Below are positions 25,618-37,785 of a stretch of 64,000 nt of DNA, piece after piece. The first letter of the stretch is position 1. Each line of letters begins with the position of its first letter. Position numbers and translations under genes: made by a program. The stretch is from Strigops habroptila. Its lineage: Eukaryota > Chordata > Aves > Psittaciformes > Psittacidae. The DNA lies in the NCBI RefSeq assembly GCF_004027225.2, contig NC_044278.2, forward strand, positions 80,488,923-80,552,922, in the 5' to 3' direction. Below the pieces are notes generated by a model. It was not told where the DNA came from. It made no database searches and saw only the letters and a program-made list of their open reading frames with translations.

Positions 25618-25761
25618 GTGGGATTTTAATGATGTGTTATACTGTGAAAGTTAGTGTGAATTGTAGACTTTCAGTACTTTATGTTTATATTTTAATGTAA
25701 AATGTCACACTTGCACAAGTTTATCTTTCAGATAAGCTAATTGTCACAGTCTTTCTTCCAG

Positions 25762-25860
25762 GTATTTGGAAAACTCATCTCCGGAGATGCTGAGCCAACC
25801 CCAGAACAAGAGGAAAAAGCACTGTTGTCTTCCCCAGAAGGAGAAGAAAAAGTACACAAT
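25762..25860 (+). CDS. MYCBP2: MYCBP2 exon (Glu-rich linker)
   Basis: The exon is 99 nt, phase 0 to 0, about residues 3871-3903. It encodes VFGKLISGDAEPTPEQEEKA and an acidic end finishing Val-His-Asn. The donor AAT|gtattt is weak, since the last exonic base is T rather than G. The start is set by the acceptor cttccag. Confidence 0.9.
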
Positions 25861-26830
25861 GTATTTATTTGTATTCTATCAATAATACTTTGCTGAAAAA
25901 AATTACCCAGGATGATTTTCAGTGTTTGTCCTATGTATTATGCTAAATAATTTTCAGCTCAGAACAGAAATAAAATGTTACAATTGCTTATTTTTTTTAA
26001 ATTAATCATTGATGTTGCGTTCTATTAGTAAATTATAGTTGGGGCATATCTTTTAATGGAAACATCAATTATGCCTACAATTACAGAAATACTTGGCACC
26101 TGCAATAATGGTCAGCCTGAAAGTCCTTGCCTATTATCTTGTGCCTCAGGAGGTGCTCTGTTGGTGTTTCTAGTATTAAGAAACCATACTAGTATCCTTT
26201 TAGCCAGCATAGTCTTCTGTCTTCCAGCAAGGATTAGTTTCATAATTACTCCTGAAGAAGTCCCTGTATATGGACTGTTATGTTTAATAGACAAAATTGG
26301 ACTGTCCCCTGTGAAAGTAATTCTGGTTTTCAGATGATAGATGGTTTTGCTCTAGCCAGAACCTTGTGGCAATAAGTTCCATAACTGAATTATTAATATC
26401 TAGCAGTGTATTTTTCTTATACCTGCTGTGTGGTAACTTAGTTCTGTGTTCCCTGTTTCTTTTATTGTGAAATAAATGAACTGAAAAGTATATTCCATTC
26501 ACTGCTTTACAGACGTAATCAGTGATTGTATTAAGCTACGTGAAGAGGCTGAACCTTGGATAATTATACTTGTTTTACTTATTGATTATCTTGTATTTAT
26601 ATTATTTTATATTTTATTCCATGATCAAATTTCCTCTAAGAAAGTAAATACATCTAAGAGGTATTTATTAACCATAGTTAAATTGATTGTGCTTAAATAT
26701 CTTATTTCACTGTAACAGAAAGCTACAAACTTTTACAACAAAGCTTGTTGATATTCCATGTTAATTGATACAGTAATTAGGAAATGTTCTTGAAACCCTT
26801 GATCTAATATAAAATATGCTTTTTATGAAG

Positions 26831-26911
26831 GCAACATCAGATGCAGACCTCAAGGAGCACATGGTAGGGATCATATTCAGCCGGAGCAAACTGACAAATT
26901 TGCAGAAGCAG
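26831..26911 (+). CDS. MYCBP2: MYCBP2 exon (27 codons)
   Basis: The exon is 81 nt, phase 0 to 0, about residues 3904-3930. It encodes ATSDADLKEHMVGIIFSRSK followed by LTNLQKQ. The acceptor ttttatgaag is unusual, with AAG and only a short pyrimidine run. The identity of the encoded protein with mammals supports it. The next intron (26,912-28,173) has no recognised feature. Confidence 0.93.
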
Positions 26912-28173
26912 GTTTGTTCTTTCTGAAATGCTTTCTAGTTTAAATATTTGTGTGTTATAATAAATGTGCTCATTTTCAATGAATGTAGAACCTTTTATTT
27001 GTCACTCTCAGTTCTCCTGTTCTTTAAAATCAAATTTTGGTTTACATTTTAAATAGTAGGTGTGTGTATTTTATATGAAAAACCTGCTGAAACTGACACT
27101 GAAAAAAAATCCATTTTAAGAGGATTAAAAAACCCCCTATGCTGTTATACTCAATTTGAAAACTTTAGAATTGAGCTATAAATGGTACTCATTCGTGTTT
27201 GCTGGCAACAATAGCATAATTGTAGACCATCTCAAATTTCTAGGAGAGTTTCAGTGACAGAGTTTGGATTTTTAAGTTTGCAAATTTCTCCCCATTTCTG
27301 TCATCAAAAAGTATTTAGGTTTGATAAAATTTAATCATAAAAAGGTAGTCAATGCATAGATTCTTAAATTGTTCTTTCCTGCAGCCAATGAAAGATTGGG
27401 TTTGTGGTTTTCTTACTTATCTTTGTTTTTCTTAACATAAAGCAGTAGTTAGAGTGGTTTTTCTTTTTCTTTTGAATACTTTTTTTTACTATACCAGCTA
27501 AAGCATCTCTAATATTGTTTTTATTACACCTATCGTGAGACAGACATTTCCATAAAGATTTTCACTGTAATACAAGAGGTTTTGGATTAATTTTTAAGTT
27601 TTTTAGATTAGTAAGTCATGCAGAATCTATCTTTTTTGTCACCCATCCTAGAAAGCTTTAAAATCTCTTAAATATGCTTTCTAACACGCTATTGGTAAAA
27701 TGAAAACACAGTTTCTAAGATTTACTTTTTAAGCTTCCCAAAGAGTAAACTAAATAAGAGCCTAAGTATTTTAATAAGTCCTTTTCTTTCGTGGGTGTTG
27801 AGTAAATGTATTTCTTTGGTTGTTTTTTTGGGGGGAGTGTGAGAGGTGAGGTGGTGTTAACCTGAATTCTATGTAAAATGCAAATTAAAAGGCAGAAACT
27901 ACAATAAAAAATATTTCAATGAATTTTTCGAGAATGAAGATGAGCAAATTCATATTAAAACTAAATCTTAATGCTAAAGAATTTAATCTTTGCTTTGAAT
28001 TTAAATCTAAACTTTACTCTTCATTTGAATTTATGTTGAAAAGTAATTTAATACAGACCAAATTGCACAGGCTTTCCATTTTAGTCATAGTTGCGAAGGT
28101 ACACAAAACACAATCTTTTTCACTTTCTAAAAGTTTTTAAGAGTTGTTTTGCATTTGGCTTCTGTTTGGATAG

Positions 28174-28440
28174 GTATGTGCTCATATAGTCCAGGCCATA
28201 CGAATGGAAGCAACCCGTGTGCGTGAAGAATGGGAGCATGCCATCTCCAGTAAAGAGAATGCCAACTCGCAGCCTAACGATGAAGATGCTTCTTCTGATG
28301 CTTATTGCTTTGAGCTGCTGTCAATGGTTCTGGCACTGAGTGGTTCCAATGTAGGCCGGCAATATCTGGCTCAGCAGCTGACTCTGCTCCAGGATCTCTT
28401 CTCATTGCTACACACTGCTTCTCCCAGGGTGCAGAGACAG
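28174..28440 (+). CDS. MYCBP2: MYCBP2 exon
   Basis: The exon is 267 nt, with acceptor ttggatag and donor gtgagt, phase 0 to 0, about residues 3931-4019. It encodes VCAHIVQAIRMEATRVREEW, an Asn/Glu/Asp-rich loop, and FELLSMVLALSGSNVGRQYL, an alpha-helical repeat-like scaffold. It is almost identical to the mammalian sequence. Confidence 0.96.
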
Positions 28441-30080
28441 GTGAGTGCTAACTATTCTTGTCCATCTTGGTATTCCTAGAAAAAAGTCTTTAGAATCCTA
28501 TAATTGTGGGCATGATAGTATAATATGTATATGAACTTCTTTTTTGTGAAATATAATTTTGTGTTTTCTCTTAAAAAATGTTTTCCCAATCATACTGAGA
28601 TCATCTCTATATTCCACATAGAAAATAACTGTAAATAAAGCCACTCCTTTTGTTATTGCAGTCCCGAGGTGAGGGCAAAATTGATGAACCTTTAACAAAT
28701 TGCAGAATCTCTTTTTGGGATTTAAGTGTCAGGTTTGGGGTTTTTTTTCCCAGTTTTTGAATGGGGTTAAAATTATAAAGTTTTATGTGTTTAATGTATA
28801 AATACATATATAGCCCAGCATCACCAAAATTTGACTGTATAGAACTATTTGTAGGAAGCACAGTGTTGAATACAATGAAGGCTACAGTTATGAGACTGAA
28901 ACAAATTCACTTTTGAGTAAGTTTGTGATGCTTTGTCTCCAAGAGGTAGAACTCAGGTGTAGGAACCCAAAGCTGCTTAATTAATGCTTATATCATTATT
29001 CAACCTCAGTCAGCAAACTATTCTGAAACACCTTTGAGTAATATCACTCTTACCCTTTCTTGTCTCCATTCAGAAGGATTTGGAATAGGGCAGGATAAAT
29101 TGCTTTCTCAAACTATACATCAAAGGGACATACGGTTTGCTTGGCAGGGGCTGTTGCTGAAATAAAGTAGGATGCACAAAAGCAATTAATCATTTTGTGT
29201 GTCCTAATGGGGATCTTTCACAAGTGCATGGCCTTCATTTTGAGTGATGTTGCAAAGGATTCTTCAGTGAATCTGAACTTCACAGTATTCAGTGAATCTT
29301 ACTTCACAGTATCCCAGTTGTTCACATTTCAATTCACCTGTGTCCTGTTACATATGTTCAGTTTGTCCGGTATTGCCTTTCTGTCACAATGACTAAGAAG
29401 TCTCTTTTTTAAGATGAAAGGTCAGATTCTGAAGTTGGCACTGCCTTGTGATGGCAGTACTTAAATTTAGACCAGTGTTATGTATTACATTTCAAAATTG
29501 AAGTTCATGCATTGCATTTGTCTACCTTATTTATAAATTATTACATATAATTGCAAGAACCAGGGGTGCTCCTTTTAAATATGAGTTGTTAATTTTCCAT
29601 ATCTCAAATGTATGAAGTTTAAAAGCTGTTTTGTTTATTTATTGCAAATAAGAATTCTGTATAAAAAGCAGTTAAATTTTCAGGTGTGGAAGGAAGCTAC
29701 TGAGGTAACTGCTTATTTTTTAGTAATATCTCATGCCCACTGCACTGTGGGGAAAGGGTCTGAGAGCGAGTTGTACAAACATCTGTATCACTGTTGTCAT
29801 AAGCCCAGTACCAAGCATATTTGTATTATTATATGAAGACCAAGTATTGTTTGAGTGAGGTTGGTTCTAGACTCTTTGGCTTTGTCTTGTTGGGTGTATT
29901 AATAAACACTTCACAGCAAGATAGAAACCATAAGAATTTCTTAGAGGTGTGATTTAAGTACAGAAAGTAGATTCAGTCCTTCTTACTGAAATAACTTGTG
30001 AAGAAGAAAGACCTTATTTGATTTTGTTTGAAAACTCCAGCTGTCTTAAGAGTTGTGGTGGTCTGATTTTTTTTCTCCAG
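28441..30080 (+). other. MYCBP2 intron
   Basis: This phase 0 intron is AT-rich. It shows no named repeat, RNA gene or convincing extra exon. Confidence 0.9.
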
Positions 30081-30364
30081 GTAACATCATTACTGAGACG
30101 TGTTTTGCCTGAGGTAACCCCTAGTCGCCTGGCTAGTATTATAGGAGTGAAGTCTCTTCCACCAGCAGATATAAGTGATATCATTCACTCAACAGAAAAA
30201 GGAGATTGGAACAAACTAGGTATCTTAGACATGTTTTTGGGATGCATTGCCAAAGCTCTCACTGTACAGCTAAAAGCCAAAGGAACTACTATAACGGGGA
30301 CAGCTGGCACTACTGCAGGCAAAGGAGTTACTACAGTCACACTTCCAATGATCTTCAACTCCAG
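30081..30364 (+). CDS. MYCBP2: MYCBP2 exon
   Basis: The exon is 284 nt, with acceptor ttttctccag and donor gtttgt, phase 0 to 2, about residues 4020-4114. It encodes VTSLLRRVLPEVTPSRLASI, a helical scaffold with DIIHSTEKGDWNKLGILDMF, and a Gly/Thr-rich loop (TGTAGTTAGKGVTT). It continues the armadillo/HEAT-like linker between the DOC domain and the Cys-rich C-terminus. Confidence 0.96.
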
Positions 30365-30556
30365 GTTTGTTTAAAAATACCTATATATTCTCAAGCAAAG
30401 GCACAAAATAATGACATTCTTTGAAGTCAGTTATCTTGTCTTTGGTTTATAATTGGAAAAAAACATGTAACACTCTGAGAGTATAAATTTCTTTGTGCTG
30501 GATTTTGACAGCTGGATTTTGACTTATTACTTGAATTTATTTCATGTCCTTGGCAG

Positions 30557-30653
30557 CTATATTCGGCGAGGTGAAAGCCACTGGTGGATGAAGGGTTCAA
30601 CACCTACACAAATTTCAGAGATCATTATTAAACTCATTAAAGACATGGCAGCA
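30557..30653 (+). CDS. MYCBP2: MYCBP2 exon
   Basis: The exon is 97 nt, with acceptor ccttggcag and donor gtaagt, phase 2 to 0, about residues 4114-4146. It encodes YIRRGESHWWMKGSTPTQIS and EIIIKLIKDMAA. Ile replaces the human Leu at the second residue. Confidence 0.95.
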
Positions 30654-31330
30654 GTAAGTTTCTATCCTTTAAATGTGTGGAGGCTATTCAAGAATTTCTC
30701 ATAATGAACAGTAGATTTTTTAATTGCTTTCTATTTCAGTTAGTACTTGGTTGAGCTGTTTAAATGTGAGTCGGTCTGAAGAAGAAAAGGGTATAGTCTT
30801 CTAGGTAGAGTCTAGGCCTACAAGCAGTAGGAACCGAGTTCTGATTCTGCTAAACAGAAATCCAGTTTTGAAATAAGCTTTTAAATAAGTCACTTGTACC
30901 AGAAACTTAAGAAGTAAACAATTATTATGTGTCGTTTTCTACATTATTAACTTTGAAGCCTGATTTTTTTAATCTTGAGCACTCAGAACTCCACTTGGAA
31001 CGAGAAAGTGTGGAGTAAGATAATAGTGTTGTTTTCATGTTACTGTATGTAGATTTTATATGTGGAGTTTGTGGGGGTTAAGACTGCATGTTAAGATTGA
31101 CACCTTTCAGTCTTACTGAAATCTACATTTATAGTTATTTATTACTTTAACCATCCAGGTTGAATTTTTCCATAGTTGTGTCTGTTACAGGCAATTTTTT
31201 TGGCAGAAGAATTTGATAAACAGTGATTCTGCTATTTCCCAAAAAAAAAACCTAAAAAACCCAACAACAAAAAATACAACAGGTTTTGTATATATTACAG
31301 GGAAAAGAGCTTAGATGGGAGGCTGGTCTT

Positions 31331-33500
31331 AGAATCATAGAATCATAGAATCGTAAGGGTTGGAAAGGACCTTAAGATCATCTAGTTCCAACCCCCCTGC
31401 CATGGGCAGGGACACCTTGCCCTAAACCACGTGGCTCAAGACTCTGTCCAACCTGGCCTTGAACACCGCCAGGGATGGAGCATCCACAACCTCCCTGGGC
31501 AACCCGTTCCAGTGCTTCACCACCCTCACTGTAAAGAACTTCTTCCTTCTATCTAATCTAAACTTCCCCTGTTTAAGTTTGAACCCATTACCCCTTGTCC
31601 TACCACTACAGTCCCTAAGGAAGAGTCCCTCCCCAGCATCCTTGTAGACCCCCTTCAGATACTGGAAGGCTGCTATGAGGTCTCCAGGCAGCCTTCTCTT
31701 CTCCAGGCTGAACAGCCCCAACTCTCTCAGCCTGTCTTCATATGGGAGGTGCTCCAGCCCTCTTATCATCCTTGTGGCCCTCCTCTGGACTTGCTCCAAC
31801 AGCTCCATGTCCTTCTTATGTTGAGGACACCAGAACTGTATGCAGTACTCCAAGTGGGGTCTCACAAGAGCAGAGTAGAGGGGCAGGATCACCTCCTTCG
31901 ACCTGCTGGTCACGCTTCTTTTGATGCAGCCCAGGATGCGGTTGGCTTTCTGGGCTGCAAGCGCACACTGCCGGCTCATGTTAAGCTTTTCGTCAACCAA
32001 CACCCCCAAGTCCTTTTCTGCAGGGCTGCTCTGAATCTCTTCTCTGCCCAGCCTGTAGCAGTGCCTGGGGTTGCCCTGACCCAGGTGTAGGACCTTGCAC
32101 TTGGCTTGGTTAAACTTCATAAGGTTGGCATCGGCCCACCACACAAGCGTGTCAAGGTCCCTCTGGATGGCATCCCTTCCCTCCAGCGTATCAACCGAAC
32201 CACACAGCTTGGTGTCATCGGCAAACTTGCTGAGGGCGCACTCAATCCCACTGTCCATGTCACCGACAAAGATGTTGAACAGGACCGGTCCCAACACCGA
32301 TCCCTGAGGGACACCACTCGTTACAGGTTTCCAACTGGACATCGAGCCATTTACCACAACTCTTTGCGTGCGGCCATCAAGCCAGTTTTTTATCCACCGA
32401 GTGGTCCATCTATCAAATTGATGTCTCTCCAATTTAGAGACAAGGATGTCATGTGGGACAGTGTCGAATGCTTTGCACAAGTCCAGGTAGATGACATCAA
32501 CTGCTCTGCCGCTGTCCATCAGTTCCGTGGCTCCATCATAGAAGGCCACCAAATTGGTCAGGCAGGATTTCCCCTTAGTGAAGCCATGTTGGCTGTCACC
32601 AACCACCTCGTTGTTTTTCATGTGCCTTAGCATGTTTTCCAGGAGAAACTGTTCCAAGATTTTGCCAGGCACAGAGGTGAGACTGACTGGTCTGTAGTTC
32701 CCAGGGTCTTCCACCTTCCCCTTCTTGAAAATGGGGGTTATATTACCCTTCTTCCAGTCATCAGGAACTTCACCTGACTGCCAGGATTTTTCGAATATGA
32801 TGGACAGTGGCTTAGCAACTTCATTCGCCAGCTCCTTCAGGACCCGTGGATGGATTTCATCAGGTCCCATGGACTTGTGCACGTTCAGGTTCTTAAGATG
32901 GTCTCGAACCTGATCCTCTCCTACAGTGGGCCTAAGGTCTTCATTCTCACAGTCCCTGCATTTGCTTTCCAAGACTTGGGTTGTGTGGTCAGAGCATTTG
33001 CTGGTGAAGACTGAGGCAAAGAAGTCATTAAGAACCTCAGCCTTCTCCAAATCCATGGTAGCCAGTTCTCCTGATAGCTTCTGGAGAGGGCCTACATTGT
33101 CCCTAGCCTGTCTTTTATTTGCTACGTATCTACAGAATCCTTTCCTGTTATCTTTTACATCCCTTGCCAAACTTAATTCTAGCTGGGCCTTAGCTTTCCT
33201 AACCTGGTCCCTAGTTTCTCGGGCAATGCTCCTGTATTCTTCCCAGGCCGCCTGTCCTCGCTTCCACCTTCTATAAGCTTCTTTTTTCCCTTTAATTTTC
33301 CTCAGCAGCTCCTTGTCCATCCATGGAGGTCTCCTGGCCCTCCTGCTGCACTTTCTTCTAGTCGGGATGCAACACTCCTGAGCACGTAGCAGGTGATCCT
33401 TGAATACCGACCAGCAGTCTTGGGCCCCCCTGCCCTCTAGGGCTGTATCCCATGAAACCTTACTAAGGAGGTTCCTGAAGAGGCCAAAGTCTTGTTTTCC
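31331..33500 (-). mobile_element. CR1 LINE, 5'-truncated, with intact reverse transcriptase frame
   Basis: The 3' end at 31,331 carries repeats of ATTCTATG type (on + agaatcatagaatcatagaa). Upstream on the minus strand one frame is open from 33,500 to the stop at 31,422-31,424, 692 codons without interruption. A TAA at 33,501-33,503 ends the similarity upstream, so the copy is truncated inside ORF2 after the endonuclease domain. An intact frame suggests a young insertion. It lies antisense to MYCBP2, and splicing is not obviously affected. Confidence 0.95.
31422..33500 (-). CDS. CR1 ORF2 fragment: reverse transcriptase
   Basis: The frame has 692 codons, and the first internal ATG at 33,320 gives 632 residues. 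Counting from that Met, the RT motifs lie in order. The palm motif A is YLDLCKAFD (about 278-286), followed by [11 protein letters not shown] (about 335-345) and the catalytic FADD (366-369). After these comes the conserved CR1 C-terminal region with [20 protein letters not shown]. The endonuclease domain is missing, so the protein could not complete retrotransposition on its own. RT of this kind copies LINE RNA at the target site. The ATG is not a native start, because ORF2 normally begins far upstream. Confidence 0.93.
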   Translation of the reverse strand, partial: GKQDFGLFRNLLSKVSWDTALEGRGAQDCWSVFKDHLLRAQECCIPTRRKCSRRARRPPWMDKELLRKIKGKKEAYRRWKRGQAAWEEYRSIARETRDQVRKAKAQLELSLARDVKDNRKGFCRYVANKRQARDNVGPLQKLSGELATMDLEKAEVLNDFFASVFTSKCSDHTTQVLESKCRDCENEDLRPTVGEDQVRDHLKNLNVHKSMGPDEIHPRVLKELANEVAKPLSIIFEKSWQSGEVPDDWKKGNITPIFKKGKVEDPGNYRPVSLTSVPGKILEQFLLENMLRHMKNNEVVGDSQHGFTKGKSCLTNLVAFYDGATELMDSGRAVDVIYLDLCKAFDTVPHDILVSKLERHQFDRWTTRWIKNWLDGRTQRVVVNGSMSSWKPVTSGVPQGSVLGPVLFNIFVGDMDSGIECALSKFADDTKLCGSVDTLEGRDAIQRDLDTLVWWADANLMKFNQAKCKVLHLGQGNPRHCYRLGREEIQSSPAEKDLGVLVDEKLNMSRQCALAAQKANRILGCIKRSVTSRSKEVILPLYSALVRPHLEYCIQFWCPQHKKDMELLEQVQRRATRMIRGLEHLPYEDRLRELGLFSLEKRRLPGDLIAAFQYLKGVYKDAGEGLFLRDCSGRTRGNGFKLKQGKFRLDRRKKFFTVRVVKHWNGLPREVVDAPSLAVFKARLDRVLSHVV

Positions 33501-35766
33501 TTAATTCTGTACCTATTTCAGTGAGATGCTCTAAATGACCCAGATTTTCCCCTGTGCTTACCCCTGGAAAGCTGTTTCAGTATATTCAACTTTGGAGTCC
33601 TGTTTTCTAAGCCATTCACTGCACTTAGATTAAGGAGATCCCTTCTCAAAGTTGCTGAAGCTGGATGGGAATTCTCTGCAAATGCTACTGTTGATTCTGA
33701 CCACAAGATTTCAGAAGCTCACAATTCGTCTTTAGTTAAGAGTTACAATTAAAGTGTGTCTCATCCCTCAGCAGTGGAGGTCCATGCATAAAATGATCAT
33801 TTAGTCTTTGCTTCCGATGCTCCAGTGACTAGAGGGAAAAGGTCTGTTGTAGGTGCCGCTGTGATTCTGCATGATGGATTTTTGTTTCTGCTTACTTTAT
33901 CAACATTTTAGGAAATTCTATATAAAAATTAGGCCCACCAAAAATAGCAGTTGCAAAGACAAGTACTCAGAAGATAGTAAATGCCAGGATTAAGATGGTG
34001 CGCACTTGTATGTATATGCCCATATATTTTTCTCAGGCAGCCTGCTTCTTTCCCTGTGTAAGATGCCACATATATTGGGAATGAATTGAGGGGGGAAGGT
34101 AATTTGTTCAAGACTTCTTTAAGGGTTGTTGTCAATATCATCTGTAGCCATTGTTGGTAGCTATGCTTTGGGTAAGCAGGAAAACGTCAGGGAAATGGTG
34201 GTTTCTCTTCTGCAGCATTTTTAAATAGCTCTGGGCAAGTCTTTTAAAGCAAACTCTGTGGTCTTTGTTTTATGGGATTCTGGCTCCCATGATGATGGGA
34301 GAGCCTGTCCCTTAATCAACAGCTGATTAAAAGTAAGCTGAGCAGACGCTTTTGCCAGGTATCAGAGAATGAGACTAGTAGAAATAGATAAGGGCTGGCT
34401 GACTAGAATCAGATGCTTGTATTTTTGTCTAAGCAGCTCCTCTAGCCATTCAAGACCCTCATCCATGAAACTGTTGTGTTTGCTAATATCTGGTTCTCCA
34501 AAACCATTGTAGAATTAGTAGGAAAGTTCTTAAAGCTCTGATGTTAGATATGGCAACTTGTATGCTTATCCAGAGTATGCAAGGCTCCATCTCCCACATA
34601 CATGATAGCTTTCCAATAGTGATAGCTGTTGGGTATACTGGTGTGGGTCTTAAATTCTCTTGTTTAAGCCATGCTACTTGGAATGTAAATATTTATTACA
34701 AAAAGAGAGGGATAAAGTACTTAGGTAAAGTGTAGTCCTCTCACATGTGAATATAAATCCCTTTCCGTAGATTCTGAAATGTTTAAAGTGTAGCAGCTCC
34801 GAAAGGAATGCTTGGGACTGAGTTTACTCTGAAGTATTCAGTAGCCAAACAATAAGGTTCCTCCTCTCCTCTTGTATGAAGAAAAGATCTGAACTTTATT
34901 CCCTTTCATTCTAGATGAGGGAGACCTGACTGAGGCTGTTCAAGGGTGGGAATAATAACATTTCTTGAGTATGTTTTGTAAGGGCCCTCTGTGGTTTAGG
35001 CATACTTAAAACTTGTTCTGGGTTTCAGCCCTGTTACCCAAAAGAGGGTGGAGGAATAGAGGGGTACTAGTTTAAAACCTTCCTCTGAGGCTTTTTAGAA
35101 CTGTATCTACATCTGAGTTAGTCACTATAGCTTCCTTTTTAGAGTCCAGTGAGTCTTAATTATTTCTGTCACCTTTAGCATGAGGTTTAGAAATGTAGAG
35201 ATTACATTAAAGGATTCAGGAGTCTCTGAATCAGGAACTTCGGGGTATAAGTCAGTGCCATAGGCTCAGAATCTTCAAGGCTGGTTAAGAAAGTATGCTA
35301 TAGTTCTGATGTTTTCTGTGTACTCCTCTTTATTTCTTTCAAATATAGAAACTGGGGAGAGTATTCAGGAACACCAAGCTAGGCAAGTGAAGCTGATTTC
35401 TCTAGGGACCCACTGTAATCTGTGTGGTGTTCAGTCACTTATTTGTGCTCCAGCTCTGAATCTTTCTTTCTCCTGGGCGATCTTTAGCAATATGCCTTTT
35501 CATTCTTCAAATCAATGCCCTCTGCCTACACCAAGTTAGTTATTCCAAAAGCTGCTCAGAGACTACCTCAGTCAATAAACTCAGTATTTGAGGGCTGATA
35601 TTTACGAGATCTGTCTGATTTGAAAACACATGATTTGTCAAAGTCATCCCTGACTTCCTTTTCTTCTATCTTCTGATGCTAACCTGATGTTGCTTGTAGC
35701 AGCTCTAATTACAGTTTTAGTTGTTCTTAATAAAAGCTGTAATAAATTGAGTTTCCTCTTTAATAG

Positions 35767-35886
35767 GGCCATCTGTCAGAAGCTTGGTCCCGTGTGACGA
35801 AGAATGCTATTGCTGAAACCATCATAGCTCTGACCAAAATGGAAGAAGAATACAGATCACCAGTGAGGTGCATTGCCACAACCAGG
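35767..35886 (+). CDS. MYCBP2: MYCBP2 exon
   Basis: The exon is 120 nt, with acceptor tttaatag and donor gtaaga, phase 0 to 0, about residues 4147-4186. It encodes GHLSEAWSRVTKNAIAETII and ALTKMEEEYRSPVRCIATTR. It is a helical part of the scaffold ahead of the Cys-rich modules. Tyr replaces the human Phe in the EEE(F/Y)RSP motif. The downstream intron (35,887-37,683) ends in G-rich and poly-T DNA, listed separately. Confidence 0.95.
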
Positions 35887-37540
35887 GTAAGAACTTTAAT
35901 AAACTTAACATCAGTTCATTGTAGATGTGCAGTAGAAGCCTATCCAGGAGTCTTCCTATCTTGTAGAAAAACCTTCCTTATACAGTTTTTTCCCGGAAAC
36001 AGTACATACAGTCTGTGGTTTAGAGTCTGCAAATCTAGCTGTGTGCATAATGGACAGATAATGTTTGTCCTGATGAAAGTCTTGCTTTCTCTGTGTCATA
36101 GCAGATAGAGTTTTATTCTTTATAGCAGAAATACACCAGTAAAAACTGAATTGTGATTAAATATGCATCTTGGGTACCTCCCAAATAATGAAGAATAAGT
36201 GGTATGCTTATACTTTGGGGATTTTATACTTGAGTTAATTCTGCTTTAAGTTTGTGATACTTGCCTTTTACTCAATTTATGAGCTCATTTATGTGGAAAA
36301 TTTCATAACGTGTCAGCTGTCTTGTTCCAACACAATTATTTTAAGTGGTTTGACTTCTAGGTCATCAGCCATATCCCAAGGCTATTATGAAAACACTCAG
36401 TAATAAACATTCTCTAGGACAATTAAGCTGAGCTTCACCTGTGTTTAGTCTGGAAATGACAAATCATTTGCTGAGCCCTTAATTATTATTTACCTGGGGT
36501 GGGGTTTTTTTTCCTTTCCCTTCTTCCATGAATCTTTATAGAAATTGGGACTAATTTAACCTTACTAGATTGCTTGAAACACCATGAAAAGCATACTTGT
36601 CAATTATTACATGGTTTCTCAAGCATAATAACAACATGGAAAAGAAGAGATTTGCAGTGGTTACAAGCACTTGACGCTCATGTTGTTTTCCGTCTTAAAA
36701 GGCTGTGCCAGTTGTCCTTTTCATCACATTACTCATATATTCTCTGCTTTTTGGAAGACACAATCTCGGAGTAACACCAGCTCCTGCTGTCACTCTGTTC
36801 GTTTAAGCAGGCCTTAGAGGAGCCCTGAACACCAGCTTGGCTCTCCTTGTGAATGAACTTAGTTCTGTCATGGAGGTGTTGTTTTGGGGGGGAGTCCAAC
36901 AGACTTTTTTCAACAAAAGCTATTTTGTTCAAATCAAACCTTTGATCAAAACTATTGCGAAATGCACCTGACAAGTGTATTTCAGTTTGGGTTGCAGGCC
37001 TAGCAGTAGATTATCCTCATGTAGCTCATCTCTTTAGAATTTCACTGTAGTCATTGGAAGGGAAGAGGGGAAAGCTTCCTTTGAAGAATAGTTAGCTCAG
37101 AACCCTCTTCTAGGTAATCTCAAACGCCCTCTGCAGCAAGGAGAGAACATAGGGAAACCAGTCTCACTGAACTGAAGTTTTGTTGGTTTGGGTTTGTTTT
37201 TTAATTAGTATGTGTCCTTGAATTTCTTCTTCTCCCCCAAAACTTGCAATATTTGGGAATGATACGCAAATCTGTATTTGCCGTATTTCTCTGCAATGTA
37301 CTCTGGTTGATCTTTCTTCACTGTTTCTGTCTTGTGTGCTGACTACTGTATTTATGATCATAAAGTGACATATCTGAAAGAAACAAGGTAGTTCCCAGAA
37401 ATTCAGTGAGTTTTATTGTGTGCTTGACTTCTCGTGGAAAATAGAAAACTTGGATTGTATGAGCTGGCTTCAGCTAATGATGACACTGTTTACAGGTAAC
37501 AGTGACATTCTTATCTGCCCAAGTTTGTATTTTTAGTGGT

Positions 37541-37618
37541 TGGGGTGGGTTTTTTGTTTGGGGTTTAGGTGGGGGTTTTTGCTTGGGGTTTTGGTTGGGT
37601 TTTTTGGGTTGTTTTTTG
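37541..37618 (+). repeat. G-rich/T-rich tract upstream of a splice acceptor
   Basis: This tract contains at least six runs of three to five G separated by T-rich spacers. It is followed by a poly-T run and a short TA repeat up to about 37,648. The tract lies about 65-140 nt before the acceptor at 37,683. It fits a G-quadruplex-forming pattern in the pre-mRNA strand. Confidence 0.75.
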
Positions 37619-37683
37619 TTTGGTGTTTTTTTTTTATATATATATATTTCTAAAACATTTAATTCTACCTTTCCTTTCAATAG

Positions 37684-37785
37684 CTATGGCTGGCCTTAGC
37701 ATCCCTCTGTGTGCTTGATCAGGATCATGTTGATAGACTATCCTCAGGAAGATGGATGGGAAAGGATGGACAACAGAAACAGATG
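37684..37785 (+). CDS. MYCBP2: MYCBP2 exon
   Basis: The exon is 102 nt, with acceptor ctttcaatag and donor gtgaga, phase 0 to 0, about residues 4187-4220. It encodes LWLALASLCVLDQDHVDRLS and SGRWMGKDGQQKQM. It links the helical scaffold to the B-box-like zinc finger in the next exon. Confidence 0.95.

Larger units (their letters stand above)
30654..35766 (+). other. MYCBP2 intron, 5.1 kb, with CR1 insertion
   Basis: This phase 0 intron carries the long antisense CR1 copy at 31,331-33,500. The part from 33,501 to 35,766 shows no named repeat. A short minus-strand frame at 33,706-33,518 next to the CR1 5' end was not recognised. Confidence 0.9.

Noticed and set aside
31459..33276. Several + strand frames across the CR1 element
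   Set aside because: They are antisense shadows of the intact reverse transcriptase frame.
33518..33706. A 62-codon minus-strand frame next to the CR1 5' end
   Set aside because: It is not in frame with ORF2 and has no CR1 similarity that I can see. It is taken as flanking intron.
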